Source of the DNA: Cryobacterium roopkundense
GTDB lineage: Bacteria > Actinomycetota > Actinomycetes > Actinomycetales > Microbacteriaceae
Length of the DNA stretch: 64,000 nt
Direction of reading: 5' to 3'
NCBI RefSeq assembly: GCF_014200405.1
Contig: NZ_JACHBQ010000001.1
Coordinates: 3,286,001 to 3,350,000, forward strand
Below, one piece after another: positions 26,741 to 34,651 of this stretch (its first letter is position 1; each line of letters starts with the position of its first letter). The notes below the pieces were generated by a model. The model searched no databases and had not been told where the DNA came from. It was given only the letters and a program-made list of their open reading frames with translations. Position numbers and translations under genes: made by a program.

Positions 26741-27541
26741 GTGCCGGCGGAGCGGAAGAAGGCGGCGTCCCCCACGCGCCCGTTCCTCGCCCGAGCGAAC
26801 CCGCTGTCCACGCTCGGGGCGGCCCTGCTCCTCACGGTGGCGCTGTTGCTCACGGTGGATTGGGCATCCGCTGCCGTGGCCCTCGCCTGCGAACTCGCGC
26901 TGCTGCCCCTCGCCGGCCTGCGGCTGCGCACCCTGCTCGCCCGAGGCTGGCCCATCCTGGCCGCGGCGATCGTGGGCGGCTACGGCACCGCCCTGCTCGC
27001 GCCGAAAGTCGGCACGGTGCTGCTCGTCTGGGGGCCAGTCGTGTTCACCGGGGGATCGCTCGAATCGGCGGCCGCGATCGTGCTGCGCGGCCTCGCGATC
27101 GGGTTGCCGGGCCTCTTCCTGATCGCGAGCACCGATCCCACCGACCTCGCCGATGCCCTCGCGCAGAAGCTGCGACTGCCGCACCGCTTTGTGCTCGGAG
27201 CGCTGGCAGCCCTGCGCCTCGTGGGGTTGCTCGTTTCGGAGTGGCAGACCCTCGGGCTCGCGAGGCGGGCGCGGGGTGCCGGGTCGCATGCCGGCGCATT
27301 CGGGCGACTGCGGGCATCCGTCGGCCAGGGGGTGGCCCTGCTTGTGCAGGCCATGCGCCGGGCCACGAAGCTCGCCGTGGCCATGGAAGCCCGCGGATTC
27401 GGCGGCAGAGAGCGCACGTGGGCCAGGCAGTCTACGTTCGGCCGGCTCGACGCCGCGGTGCTTGCCGTCGGAGTGTTCATCACGTCCGGGGCACTCGGCT
27501 CCGCGGTGGCACTCGGCACCTGGAACCCGATCTGGAGCTAG
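26741..27541 (+). CDS. ECF transporter transmembrane subunit EcfT (YkoC-like)
   Basis: 266-aa membrane protein with N-terminal hydrophobic helices and the EcfT coupling region ending in the Ala-Arg-Gly type motifs (LARRARGAGSHAGAF and AVAMEARGFGGRERT) that contact the ATPases. It starts at GTG 26741, 5 bp after the ykoE stop. It completes the membrane part of the thiamine precursor transporter, but the expected YkoD ATPase gene is absent between or after these two genes. Its stop overlaps the convergent moaE stop. Confidence 0.8.
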   Translation: MPAERKKAASPTRPFLARANPLSTLGAALLLTVALLLTVDWASAAVALACELALLPLAGLRLRTLLARGWPILAAAIVGGYGTALLAPKVGTVLLVWGPVVFTGGSLESAAAIVLRGLAIGLPGLFLIASTDPTDLADALAQKLRLPHRFVLGALAALRLVGLLVSEWQTLGLARRARGAGSHAGAFGRLRASVGQGVALLVQAMRRATKLAVAMEARGFGGRERTWARQSTFGRLDAAVLAVGVFITSGALGSAVALGTWNPIWS

Positions 27542-27969
27542 GTCAGGCCCACCCACGTGTGTGCGCCGTCGGCCTCGTACTGCTTCTTCCAGATGGGAAC
27601 CTCGGCCTTCACAGCCTCCACGAGCGCCTCGCAGGCAGCGAAGGCCACGGCGCGGTGCGCGCTCGACACCGCCGCCACGAGTGCCAGGTCGCCCACGTCG
27701 AGATGGCCGATACGGTGGCTCACGCACAGCGTGACAAGCGGATGCTGCGCCCGCACCCTGCCCGCGATCTCGCCGATGATTCGCCCCGCGTCGGGGTGCG
27801 CGCTGTAGTCGAGGCCGGTGACCCGACCGGCGGCGTCGGGGTCGTGGTCCCGAACCTGGCCGATAAACGTCACCACGGCGCCGGACGCGGGCGTGGACAC
27901 AGCCGCCACGTGTTCGTTCACGTCGAGCGGGGCATCCGTCACGAGGGCGAATCCCAGCGGGCCGGGCAT
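27538..27969 (-). CDS. moaE: Molybdopterin synthase catalytic subunit MoaE
   Basis: 143-aa protein with the MoaE pattern: GAVVTFIGQVRDHD, LDYSAHPDAG, the SHRIGHLDVGDLALV strand and the catalytic WKKQYEADG with its lysines near the C-terminus. It dithiolates cyclic pyranopterin monophosphate using MoaD thiocarboxylate. It is the second gene of a leftward pair with the mogA-type gene (TGATG overlap) and converges with the EcfT gene, the stops overlapping by 2 bp. Confidence 0.93.
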   Translation of the reverse strand: MPGPLGFALVTDAPLDVNEHVAAVSTPASGAVVTFIGQVRDHDPDAAGRVTGLDYSAHPDAGRIIGEIAGRVRAQHPLVTLCVSHRIGHLDVGDLALVAAVSSAHRAVAFAACEALVEAVKAEVPIWKKQYEADGAHTWVGLT

Positions 27970-28484
27970 CAGTGGTCGCCGCCGTCCAGCTGGTCGAGCA
28001 CATGCCGCACGAGCGGGGCCACGAGGGCCACGCCGTCGCGCACGCCGCCCGTGGAGCCGGGCAGGTTCACCACGAGCGCGCCCGCGTTGCCCGCCGATTC
28101 GGCCACTCCGGCCAGACCTCTGGAGAGCACTGCGGTGGGGATGGTGGCGGCGCTCTGCGCGCGGAGGCGCTCGGCGATGCCGGGGAGCAGCACGCGCAGC
28201 AGCGGGCCGGTTCCTTCGGGGGTGAGGTCGCGGGCGCTCACACCGGTGCCGCCGCTTGTAATCACGAGACGGGCGCCATCGGCGAGGGCCGCCGCAATCG
28301 CCCCGGCCACACTCTCGGCGCCGTCGGGCACCACGCGCGCCGCTCCGCAGGGAATTCCGGCGGCGGAGAGCGCGTCGACGGCAGCCGGTCCCGACAGGTC
28401 GGGCCGCTCGCCGCGGGCACACCGGTCGCTGACGGTAATCACAACGGCGTGCACGTCGGCGCCGAGTTTGAGCTGTGTCTTCAC
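27969..28484 (-). CDS. mogA: Molybdopterin adenylyltransferase, MogA/MoaB family
   Basis: About 171 aa with the MoaB/MogA hallmarks AVVITVSDRCARGERPDLSG, the ITSGGTGVSARDLTPE motif (GGTG and D-x-T-x-E) and LPGSTGGVRDG. It adenylates molybdopterin before molybdenum insertion by MoeA. GTG at 28484 is chosen because the conserved domain starts about ten residues later; an alternative GTG at 28532 adds 16 residues without a ribosome site. It is divergent from narK across repeat B. Confidence 0.85.
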   Translation of the reverse strand: MKTQLKLGADVHAVVITVSDRCARGERPDLSGPAAVDALSAAGIPCGAARVVPDGAESVAGAIAAALADGARLVITSGGTGVSARDLTPEGTGPLLRVLLPGIAERLRAQSAATIPTAVLSRGLAGVAESAGNAGALVVNLPGSTGGVRDGVALVAPLVRHVLDQLDGGDH

Positions 28485-28559
28485 AGTTCCAGAGTACCAA
28501 CCGGCCCCGACACCCCGGTGTCCGCCATCCACCGCTCAGAACTCGGCCGCTCCCCGCGT

Positions 28560-28651
28560 GGTCAATTCAGGAGATCCTCGGCACGATCCGGGGCATCCGC
28601 TTACCTGCCGCGAGAGCGGATGCCCCGGGCCGCGTTTTTCCTGAATTGGCC
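28560..28651. repeat. Intergenic palindromic repeat, family B copy 1
   Basis: A 92-bp element with nested inverted repeats. The outer arms are CAATTCAGGA (28563-28572) and its complement (28639-28648). The inner perfect 14-bp stem is CCGGGGCATCCGCT (28588-28601) with its complement at 28615-28628. It aligns in the same orientation with 56275-56367. It lies in the mogA/narK divergent gap. Confidence 0.8.
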
Positions 28652-28781
28652 GCCACCCCGCACGGTTCGACAGGCTGAATCATTTTTCACGGTGTTTGCG
28701 CGTTGAGAGCCGAGGCCGACCCGATCAGGATGGCATCAAGCGGGCCGCCGGTGCCCGACTTCACTAGTGCCGAGGAAGCAT

Positions 28782-30107
28782 ATGTCTGCCGTCTCTCCCC
28801 CACTCGCTCCGAGCATTCTCAAGCCGGACCTTTCCAATTGGGATCCGGAACACGCGGAGACGTGGGACTCCAAGCTCGCCTGGCGCACCCTGTGGATCAC
28901 GACCTACAGCCTCACTCTCACGTTTGCCGCCTGGTACCTGGTGAGCGCGATCGCGCCGCGGCTGAACGGCATCGGCTTCGACCTGTCGACAGAGCAGCTG
29001 TACTGGCTCGTGGCCCTCCCGGGCCTCGCCGGCGGCCTGCTGCGCCTGGTCTTCATGTTTCTGCCGCCGATTCTCGGCTCCCGGGTGCTGGTCGCGCTGT
29101 CGTCGGGCCTGCTGCTGCTGCCGATGATCGGCTGGACCCTCGTGGCTCGCGACACGTCGACGCCCTACTGGGTGATGCTCGCGCTCTCGTTCTCCGCCGG
29201 CATCGGTGGCGGAGCGTTCTCGGGGCTGATGGCTTCCACGAGCTACTTCTTTCCCAAGCGCCTCGCCGGCACCGCCCTGGGCCTCCAGGCCGGTATCGGC
29301 AACTTCGGGATCGGTCTCATCCAGTTGCTCACGCCGTGGGTCGTGGGCTTCGGACTGCTCGGTACCGCCGCACTCACCCCGCAGAGCGAGGAGAACGGCC
29401 AGTTCGTCTGGCTGCACAACGGTGGGCTCGTGCTCATCCCCTGGGTGCTGCTCGCCGTGCTGCTCTCGCTCAAGTACCTGCGCAAGGTGCCGATCACGGC
29501 GAACTTCCGCCAGCAGATGGACATCTTCACCATCAAGCACACCTGGATCATGACCGCCATCTACCTGATGAGCTTCGGCGCCTTCAGCGGGCTCGCCGCC
29601 CAGATGGGCCTCATCATCCTCAACGTTTACGGCGACTTCGAGAACGCCCCAGACCCGCTCGCCTTCGCCTTCATCGGCCCGGTGGTCGGCGCCCTCGTGC
29701 GCGCCGCGAGCGGCCCGCTCTGCGACCGGTTCGGCGGGGCGATCTTCACATTCATCGGCGGCGCCGGCATGGCCGCAGGAACCGTGTTCACAGCCTTCTT
29801 CCTCACCCCGACAGACGTGGGCGAATTCTCCGGCTTCCTCGGCGGGATGATCGCCATCTTCTTCTTCTCCGGGCTGGCCAACGCCGGCACCTTCAAGCAG
29901 ATGCCGATGATCTTCCCCAAGCGCCAGGCGGGCGGCGCCATCGGCTGGACTGCCGCGATCGCCGCCTTCGGACCGCTGATCGTGGGGCTGTCCCTCACCG
30001 CCATGAGCCCCACGGCGTTCTTCGTCGGTTGCTCGGTGTTCTGCGTTCTGTGCACCGGCCTCGCCTGGTTTTACTACGCCCGGCCGGGCGCTCCGTTCCC
30101 GAGCTGA
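28782..30107 (+). CDS. narK: Nitrate/nitrite transporter NarK
   Basis: 441-aa major facilitator with about twelve helices. The nitrate-family signatures are GIGGGAFSGLMASTSYFFPK in the fifth helix and GLANAGTFKQMPMIFPKRQA in the eleventh, both Gly-rich with conserved Phe/Pro. It imports nitrate and/or exchanges it for nitrite to feed the NarGHI enzyme encoded at 33-40 kb. The ATG at 28782 has GAGGAAG at good spacing; an upstream GTG at 28767 is less likely. The 131-bp gap before it holds the tail of repeat B and no clear FNR-type site. Confidence 0.92.
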   Translation: MSAVSPPLAPSILKPDLSNWDPEHAETWDSKLAWRTLWITTYSLTLTFAAWYLVSAIAPRLNGIGFDLSTEQLYWLVALPGLAGGLLRLVFMFLPPILGSRVLVALSSGLLLLPMIGWTLVARDTSTPYWVMLALSFSAGIGGGAFSGLMASTSYFFPKRLAGTALGLQAGIGNFGIGLIQLLTPWVVGFGLLGTAALTPQSEENGQFVWLHNGGLVLIPWVLLAVLLSLKYLRKVPITANFRQQMDIFTIKHTWIMTAIYLMSFGAFSGLAAQMGLIILNVYGDFENAPDPLAFAFIGPVVGALVRAASGPLCDRFGGAIFTFIGGAGMAAGTVFTAFFLTPTDVGEFSGFLGGMIAIFFFSGLANAGTFKQMPMIFPKRQAGGAIGWTAAIAAFGPLIVGLSLTAMSPTAFFVGCSVFCVLCTGLAWFYYARPGAPFPS

Positions 30108-30122
30108 GCCCCTCAGGCCGCC

Positions 30123-30143
30123 CGAAGCCTCAGCGGGGCTTCG
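30123..30143 (+). terminator. Hairpin after narK
   Basis: A perfect 7-bp stem CGAAGCC/GGCTTCG (30123-30129, 30137-30143) with a 7-nt loop lies 16 bp after the narK stop. There is no T-tract, as is common in high-GC genomes, so intrinsic termination is only probable. Confidence 0.5.
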
Positions 30144-30192
30144 AGCCTGTCTCGGTCAGCCGAGGTACATACTGAACGGGGAAGGGGACTCG

Positions 30193-30336
30193 ATGACGAA
30201 CGACAGCGATGCGGAGCCGATCGGCGGCGACCCGGTGTGCTGGCTCGAGCAGGTCTGCCCCGACTGCGGCGCCTTCGTGCCCGGTGAACTCCCCGTCGCC
30301 TGCTGGCGTTGCGGGATTGTCCTCTCACCCTCCTAA
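30193..30336 (+). CDS. Small zinc-ribbon protein, 47 aa
   Basis: A short frame from ATG 30193 to TAA 30336 encodes a 47-aa acidic protein. It has two CxxC pairs (VCPDCGAF and ACWRCGIV), the spacing of a zinc ribbon. The start has GAAGGGGAC about 6 bp upstream. It lies 85 bp after narK in the same direction and ends 5 bp before the convergent acyl-CoA dehydrogenase stop. No function is known. Cysteine pairs and codon use with G/C at third positions argue that it is a real gene. Confidence 0.6.
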   Translation: MTNDSDAEPIGGDPVCWLEQVCPDCGAFVPGELPVACWRCGIVLSPS

Positions 30337-30341
30337 TCCCG

Positions 30342-32339
30342 TCAGCGGTAGCGCCGCCGCACATTTTCGCGAGAGGAAGCCCCGGGTGGGGTAGCCGCGA
30401 TCCACGGTCCGGTTCCTTCCGAGCCGTCGAGCACTCCCCGTTCGATCGCGAGGAACTCCCCGTCGAGCACCCGGCCGGCCAACCGGCGATCGGAGCGGTC
30501 CGAGTTGTGGGTGAGGCCGTGGAACAGCGCGTCGACGCGCACGCGGGATTGCTCGCAGAACGCGTCGGCGAGGCTATACGCGGCGAGGCCCTCCGCCGGG
30601 TCGGCGGCCCTGATGGCGTCGGCGTGGGTGCACGCCGCGCTCATGGCGAAGAGCTCGGCGCCGATATCGACGATGCGCCCGAGCAGCGCCTGCTTCTTCT
30701 CGAGCCCAGCCTGCCAGCGCCCCATGGCGTAGAACGTGCGCCGCGCGAGCGAGCGCGACTGCCGCTCCACGAATCGCAGGTGCCGCGCGAGCTCGCCGAA
30801 CTCGCCATAGGAGCCGGGAAGCGAGCCTTTGCCGAGCACGAGCTGCGGCAGCCAGCGCGCGTAGAATCCGCTCGCCTTGCCGGCCGCCCGCGCCTTGGCC
30901 CCGACACTAGCGTCGACCGATGCGAGGTCGCCGGCCGCCGCAAGGTGCGCGTCCACGGCCTCCCGGGCGATCATCAGGCGCATGATCTCGCTCGATCCCT
31001 CGAAGATGCGGTTGATGCGCAAATCGCGGAACAGCTGCTCCGCGGGAACGGCGCGTTCCCCTCGGGCCGCGAGCGAGTCCGCCGTTTCGAAGCCGCGCCC
31101 GCCGCGGATCTGCACGAGCTCATCGGCGATCAGGCAGCCCATTTCACTCGACCACAGCTTCGCGAGCGCCGCCTCGATGCGGATGTCCGTGAGCTCGGCG
31201 TCGGCGAGCGCCGCGGATACCTCGAACACGGCCTCGAGGGCGAACGTCGTGGCGGCGATGAACGCGAGCTTGGTGGCGACGGCCTCGTGCCGGCCCACCT
31301 GCTGGCCCCACTGCACGCGCTCCGCCGACCACTCCCGCGCGATCTTGAGGGCGAGCTTGCCACCGCCGGCGCAGATCGCCGGAATGGACAGCCGCCCGGT
31401 GTTGAGCGTGGTCAGGGCGATCTTCAGCCCCTGGCCCTCGCGGCCGAGCCGGTTGGCCACCGGAATGCGCACGTCGTGGAACCTGGTCACCCCGTTCTCG
31501 ATGCCCTTGAGTCCCATGAAGGTGTTGCGGTTCTCCACGGTGATGCCCGGGGCATCCGCTTCCACCACGAAGGCGCTGATGCCGCCGCGCGCACCCTCCC
31601 GCGGCGGTACCGCAGCCATCACCACGAGCAGTTCGGCTATCACGCCGTTGGTGGTCCAGAGCTTCACGCCGTTGAGCACGTACTCGCTGCCGTCGTCGCT
31701 GAGCACGGCGGTGCAGTGCATGCGCGCCGGGTCGGACCCCACGTCGGGTTCGGTGAGCAGGAACGCCGAGATCGCGCCGGCCGCGCAGCGCGGCAGGTAC
31801 TCCTTCTTCTGCTCGGGGGTGCCGAACATGTGCACGGGCTCCGGCACGCCGATCGACTGGTGCGCCGAGACGAGCGCGTCGATGCTCGGGTGCACGGAGC
31901 CGAGCATCATGAGCGCCCGCCCGTAGTACACGAGGGGCAGCCCGAGTCCGCCGTATTCGTCGGGAATTTTGATGCCGAACACGCCGAGTTCCGTGAGGCC
32001 CGCGATGTACTCGTCCGGGATGCGGTCTTCCCGCTCGATGCGGCCGCCGTCCAGGGCGACGCAATATTCCTCGAGATCGGCCAGGAAGGCGTCGCCGCGG
32101 GCCGCGACGGCCGCCGAGGGCTGCGGAACCGGGTGGATCAGCCCCACGTCGAAGGCTCCGAGGTAGAGGCCCTTGGCGAAGCTCGGTCTGGTCCACTCCG
32201 TTTCGCGCGCCGCCTCGGCAATCGCCCGCGCTTTCTGCGCCCCGGTGCCGGATGCCCCGCCGGTGGATGCCCCGGTGTCGAATGCCCCGCGCCGGCCGGC
32301 CGATTCGCTCGCGGTTTTCGCGCCCGTGTTGGTGCTCAT
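30342..32339 (-). CDS. Acyl-CoA dehydrogenase, long FadE/VLCAD-like
   Basis: 665-aa flavoprotein, longer than the ~380-aa core because it carries an additional C-terminal helical domain as in very-long-chain acyl-CoA dehydrogenases. Diagnostic segments are FAD/substrate-binding FLLTEPDVGSDPARM, WTTNGVIAELLVV and QIRGGRGFE, and RIFEGSSEIMRLMIARE near the end of the core. It oxidises acyl-CoA at the alpha-beta bond in fatty acid degradation. ATG 32339 follows GAAGAGGGG. It sits between narK and narI without an obvious functional tie. Confidence 0.85.
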   Translation of the reverse strand: MSTNTGAKTASESAGRRGAFDTGASTGGASGTGAQKARAIAEAARETEWTRPSFAKGLYLGAFDVGLIHPVPQPSAAVAARGDAFLADLEEYCVALDGGRIEREDRIPDEYIAGLTELGVFGIKIPDEYGGLGLPLVYYGRALMMLGSVHPSIDALVSAHQSIGVPEPVHMFGTPEQKKEYLPRCAAGAISAFLLTEPDVGSDPARMHCTAVLSDDGSEYVLNGVKLWTTNGVIAELLVVMAAVPPREGARGGISAFVVEADAPGITVENRNTFMGLKGIENGVTRFHDVRIPVANRLGREGQGLKIALTTLNTGRLSIPAICAGGGKLALKIAREWSAERVQWGQQVGRHEAVATKLAFIAATTFALEAVFEVSAALADAELTDIRIEAALAKLWSSEMGCLIADELVQIRGGRGFETADSLAARGERAVPAEQLFRDLRINRIFEGSSEIMRLMIAREAVDAHLAAAGDLASVDASVGAKARAAGKASGFYARWLPQLVLGKGSLPGSYGEFGELARHLRFVERQSRSLARRTFYAMGRWQAGLEKKQALLGRIVDIGAELFAMSAACTHADAIRAADPAEGLAAYSLADAFCEQSRVRVDALFHGLTHNSDRSDRRLAGRVLDGEFLAIERGVLDGSEGTGPWIAATPPGASSRENVRRRYR

Positions 32340-32456
32340 GAGAACCCCTCTTCCGCGGGTGCGCCCGTGCACCCGCTGACGTTGCCTGTGATGGTACTCG
32401 CGCCCGCCGACATGCGCTCTGCCCCATTCGGAGCGCCCTGCGAAAGCGGGCTCCGA

Positions 32457-32819
32457 CTACTCGGGGGACTCCGCCAGGTACTCGGCGAGGATGCGGGCGT
32501 GGTTCACGTGCGGGTCCTTCGCTCCGTACACGAGGGTGGTGGCGCCGGCGGCGGCGAGGGCGCGCAGTTCGGCGACAGCGGCCACGGTGAGCGGATGCCC
32601 GTCGAGCTCGGCCCGATAGCGCAGCGCGAAGTCGTCCATGCGCTCGGGATCGTGGTGCCACCAGGTGCGCAGCGCGGGTGAGGGCGCCACCTCCTTGAGC
32701 CAGGCATCGAGGTGCGCCCGCTCCTTGGAGACGCCGCGCGGCCAGAGTCGGTCGACCAGCACGCGGGATCCGTCGTGGGAGGAGGCCGGCTCGTAGGCGC
32801 GCTTGATCCGTATCGTCAT
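32457..32819 (-). CDS. DUF488 family protein
   Basis: 120-aa protein with the DUF488/COG3189 pattern: TIRIKRAYEP, VLVDRLWPRGVSKE, LDAWLKEVAPS, FALRYRAEL and TLVYGAKDPHVNHARIL. The family's biochemical role is not established. The start ATG at 32819 lacks a good ribosome site, but the domain begins there. A dispersed palindromic repeat lies just upstream. Any link with the flanking nitrate genes is positional only. Confidence 0.85.
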   Translation of the reverse strand: MTIRIKRAYEPASSHDGSRVLVDRLWPRGVSKERAHLDAWLKEVAPSPALRTWWHHDPERMDDFALRYRAELDGHPLTVAAVAELRALAAAGATTLVYGAKDPHVNHARILAEYLAESPE

Positions 32820-32871
32820 GCTGAAAGTCTCTCGCTGATTACGCCCATCACGGAGCGAGATCGCCTCACGG

Positions 32872-32993
32872 GGTCTCGATCGCTCCTTCGTCGCGCCTCG
32901 ACCAGCGAAAAGGAGGGTGCGGGTGGAGGTGGCTCTTTCCGCGCAGCCCCCGCACCGCTGGTCGAGCAGCGAGCTTGCGAGCGTGTCGAGACC
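32872..32993. repeat. Inverted repeat GGTCTCGA...TCGAGACC, family E
   Basis: A 122-bp intergenic palindrome. The left arm starts GGTCTCGATCGCTCC and ends CTCGACCAGCG (32872-32907); the right arm starts CGCTGGTCGAG and ends GTGTCGAGACC (32956-32993). The loop is GC-rich with a second nested inverted repeat. This type of GGTCTCGA/TCGAGACC palindrome is common between genes in Micrococcales. Confidence 0.7.
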
Positions 32994-33040
32994 TCGCGAG
33001 CCAACGTGCGAGACCGGCTCGGGGGGTCTCGACGGGGGCG

Positions 33041-33799
33041 TCAGCGGCGGGCGCGCTCCAGGGGGCGCTCGCTCTTCTCCCAGCCGCGGCGCGGCGCGCG
33101 AGAGCCGGCGCCGCGGGGATCGTCGCGCGAGCGGTAGACCACGTACGGGCGCACGAGGTAGCCGAGCGGTGCCGAGAACACGTGCACGAGCCTCGTGAAC
33201 GGCCACAGCAGGAACAGCGCCGTCGCGGTGAGCACGTGCAACTGGAAGAAGAACGGCACGTCGCTCATCAGCGAGGGGTCGGGCTGGAACCCGTATAGTG
33301 AACGGATCCACGGCGATATCGAACCGCGATAGTCGTACCCGCCGCCGAAGATTTGGTAGAGCACCGTGGCCGTCGTGCCGAAGGTGATGGTGCCGGCGAG
33401 CAGCACGTACATCACCTTGTCCATCACTGTGGTCACGAGTAGCACCCGCACCGTGCGGCGGCGCCGATAGATGAGAATGGCAAGGCCCGACACCGTGAGG
33501 AGGGCCGCGAAACTGCCCAGCCAGGTGGCGCCGAGGTGGTACATGTGCTCGGTCACGCCGAAGAATTCCAACCACGGCTTCGGGATGAACAGACCCACGA
33601 CGTGCCCGCCGATCACCATGAGAATTCCGTAGTGGAACAGGGGCGAACCCCAGCGGAGCAACCTGTTCTCGTACGTCTGGCTCGACTGGGAGGTCCAGCC
33701 GAACTGGTCGTAGCGGTAGCGCAGCAGGTGACCCACCACGAACACCCCGCTCGCCGCGTAGGGGAATGCCACCCAGAGCAGGTAATCCCAAGCGTTCAT
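33041..33799 (-). CDS. narI: Respiratory nitrate reductase gamma subunit NarI
   Basis: 252-aa cytochrome b subunit with five hydrophobic helices. Candidate haem-ligand histidines lie in helices 2 and 5 (MVIGGHVVG and FFFQLHVLTA) plus GVTEHMYHLG. It takes electrons from menaquinol and passes them to NarH. The C-terminal ~35 residues are Arg-rich and cytoplasmic. The ATG at 33799 overlaps the narJ stop (ATGA), and it is the last nar gene. Confidence 0.93.
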   Translation of the reverse strand: MNAWDYLLWVAFPYAASGVFVVGHLLRYRYDQFGWTSQSSQTYENRLLRWGSPLFHYGILMVIGGHVVGLFIPKPWLEFFGVTEHMYHLGATWLGSFAALLTVSGLAILIYRRRRTVRVLLVTTVMDKVMYVLLAGTITFGTTATVLYQIFGGGYDYRGSISPWIRSLYGFQPDPSLMSDVPFFFQLHVLTATALFLLWPFTRLVHVFSAPLGYLVRPYVVYRSRDDPRGAGSRAPRRGWEKSERPLERARR

Positions 33800-34491
33800 A
33801 CTCGTGCCTCTTCACTCATGCCGAACGGTTTCAGATTGCCGAGGAACGTCATGCCCACGGTCTCCGTCGGCGGCCCCTCGTTCACGAGATCGAGGTAGCG
33901 CTGGCGGGTCTCCTCGTCGATCTCGGGAAGTGACAGCGACACCGCCTCCACGACGTGCGCGTACGGACTCCGCACGGCCTCGAGCGCGCTGCGCAGCACC
34001 TCGATACCGTCGCGGTGCGCCGAGAGCAGCTCCTGCGCGATCGGCGAGTCGGAGCGGGCCGAGAACTCGAGCACCATCGGCAGGTAGTCGGGCAGCTCGT
34101 CGGCCGCCACCTCCCAGCCGGCCGCTCGATACGCCTCCACGAACCGCACGAGCGCCATGCCCCGCCGCCGGGTGTCCCCCGCGGCGTAGTACGAGAGGTA
34201 GGGGCAGCACTTGCGTTTCAGGTCGAACGTCGCCGTAAAGTGCGCCTCGAGCTCCTGGTGAGTCATCGGGTCGATCCCCGCAAAAAACTGGTCGAACGCG
34301 GCCCGCAGGGCAGACGGCAACGTGAGGACGGATGCCCGCACCACCGCGAAGCGTTCCCGCCGTTCCGCAGACGGGTAGTCGAGCAGAATGGAGGCCGCCA
34401 TCTGCGCGATCACGCCGTCCGAGTGCGAGAGCGGCAGGGCAGCCACCCGGCGCGGCGCCACCTTGGGCGCACGAAAGCCGAAGTTGATCAT
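33796..34491 (-). CDS. narJ: Nitrate reductase assembly chaperone NarJ
   Basis: 231-aa soluble chaperone of the NarJ/TorD family, needed to load Moco and FeS clusters into NarG before membrane attachment. Typical stretches are MAASILLDYPSAE, the CCPYLSYYAAGDTRRRGMALVRF motif and ELPDYLPMVLEF. I chose ATG 34491. The in-frame ATG at 34515 has AGGGGAG but lies within an intergenic repeat (the common GCGGATGCC word), so it is less convincing. It overlaps narI by 4 bp. Confidence 0.88.
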   Translation of the reverse strand: MINFGFRAPKVAPRRVAALPLSHSDGVIAQMAASILLDYPSAERRERFAVVRASVLTLPSALRAAFDQFFAGIDPMTHQELEAHFTATFDLKRKCCPYLSYYAAGDTRRRGMALVRFVEAYRAAGWEVAADELPDYLPMVLEFSARSDSPIAQELLSAHRDGIEVLRSALEAVRSPYAHVVEAVSLSLPEIDEETRQRYLDLVNEGPPTETVGMTFLGNLKPFGMSEEARV

Positions 34492-34530
34492 GCCGGCACC
34501 GCCGCCGCGCGGCATCCGCTCCCCTGTCGC

Positions 34531-34640
34531 GGGGCGCTACCGCCACAGCGGGCGCGGCCCGCCACACAGGCGCGCCCGTCCAGGTCGGCGCGCCGGAACC
34601 GCGGGGCGCTACCGCCCCAGCGGGGGCGCGCGGCCAGAGC
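34531..34640. repeat. 72-bp-period repeat inside the nar operon
   Basis: Two copies of GGGGCGCTACCGCC start at 34531 and 34603, exactly 72 bp apart, each followed by CAGCGGGCGCG-like sequence. The same core and period occur at 48881-49033. The element fills the unusually long 160-bp gap between narH and narJ, the only sizeable gap in the narGHJI unit. Confidence 0.65.
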
Positions 34641-34651
34641 GGCGCGGGCGC

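Noticed and set aside
28652..28781. FNR/anaerobox upstream of narK
   Set aside because: I looked for a TTGAT-N4-ATCAA type site and saw none; AT-rich bases near 28680 do not form a palindrome.
34492..34515. Longer NarJ start at 34515
   Set aside because: It has a nearby AGGGGAG, but the ATG is part of the common GCGGATGCC word at the edge of the repeat region. The shorter start fits better; this remains open.
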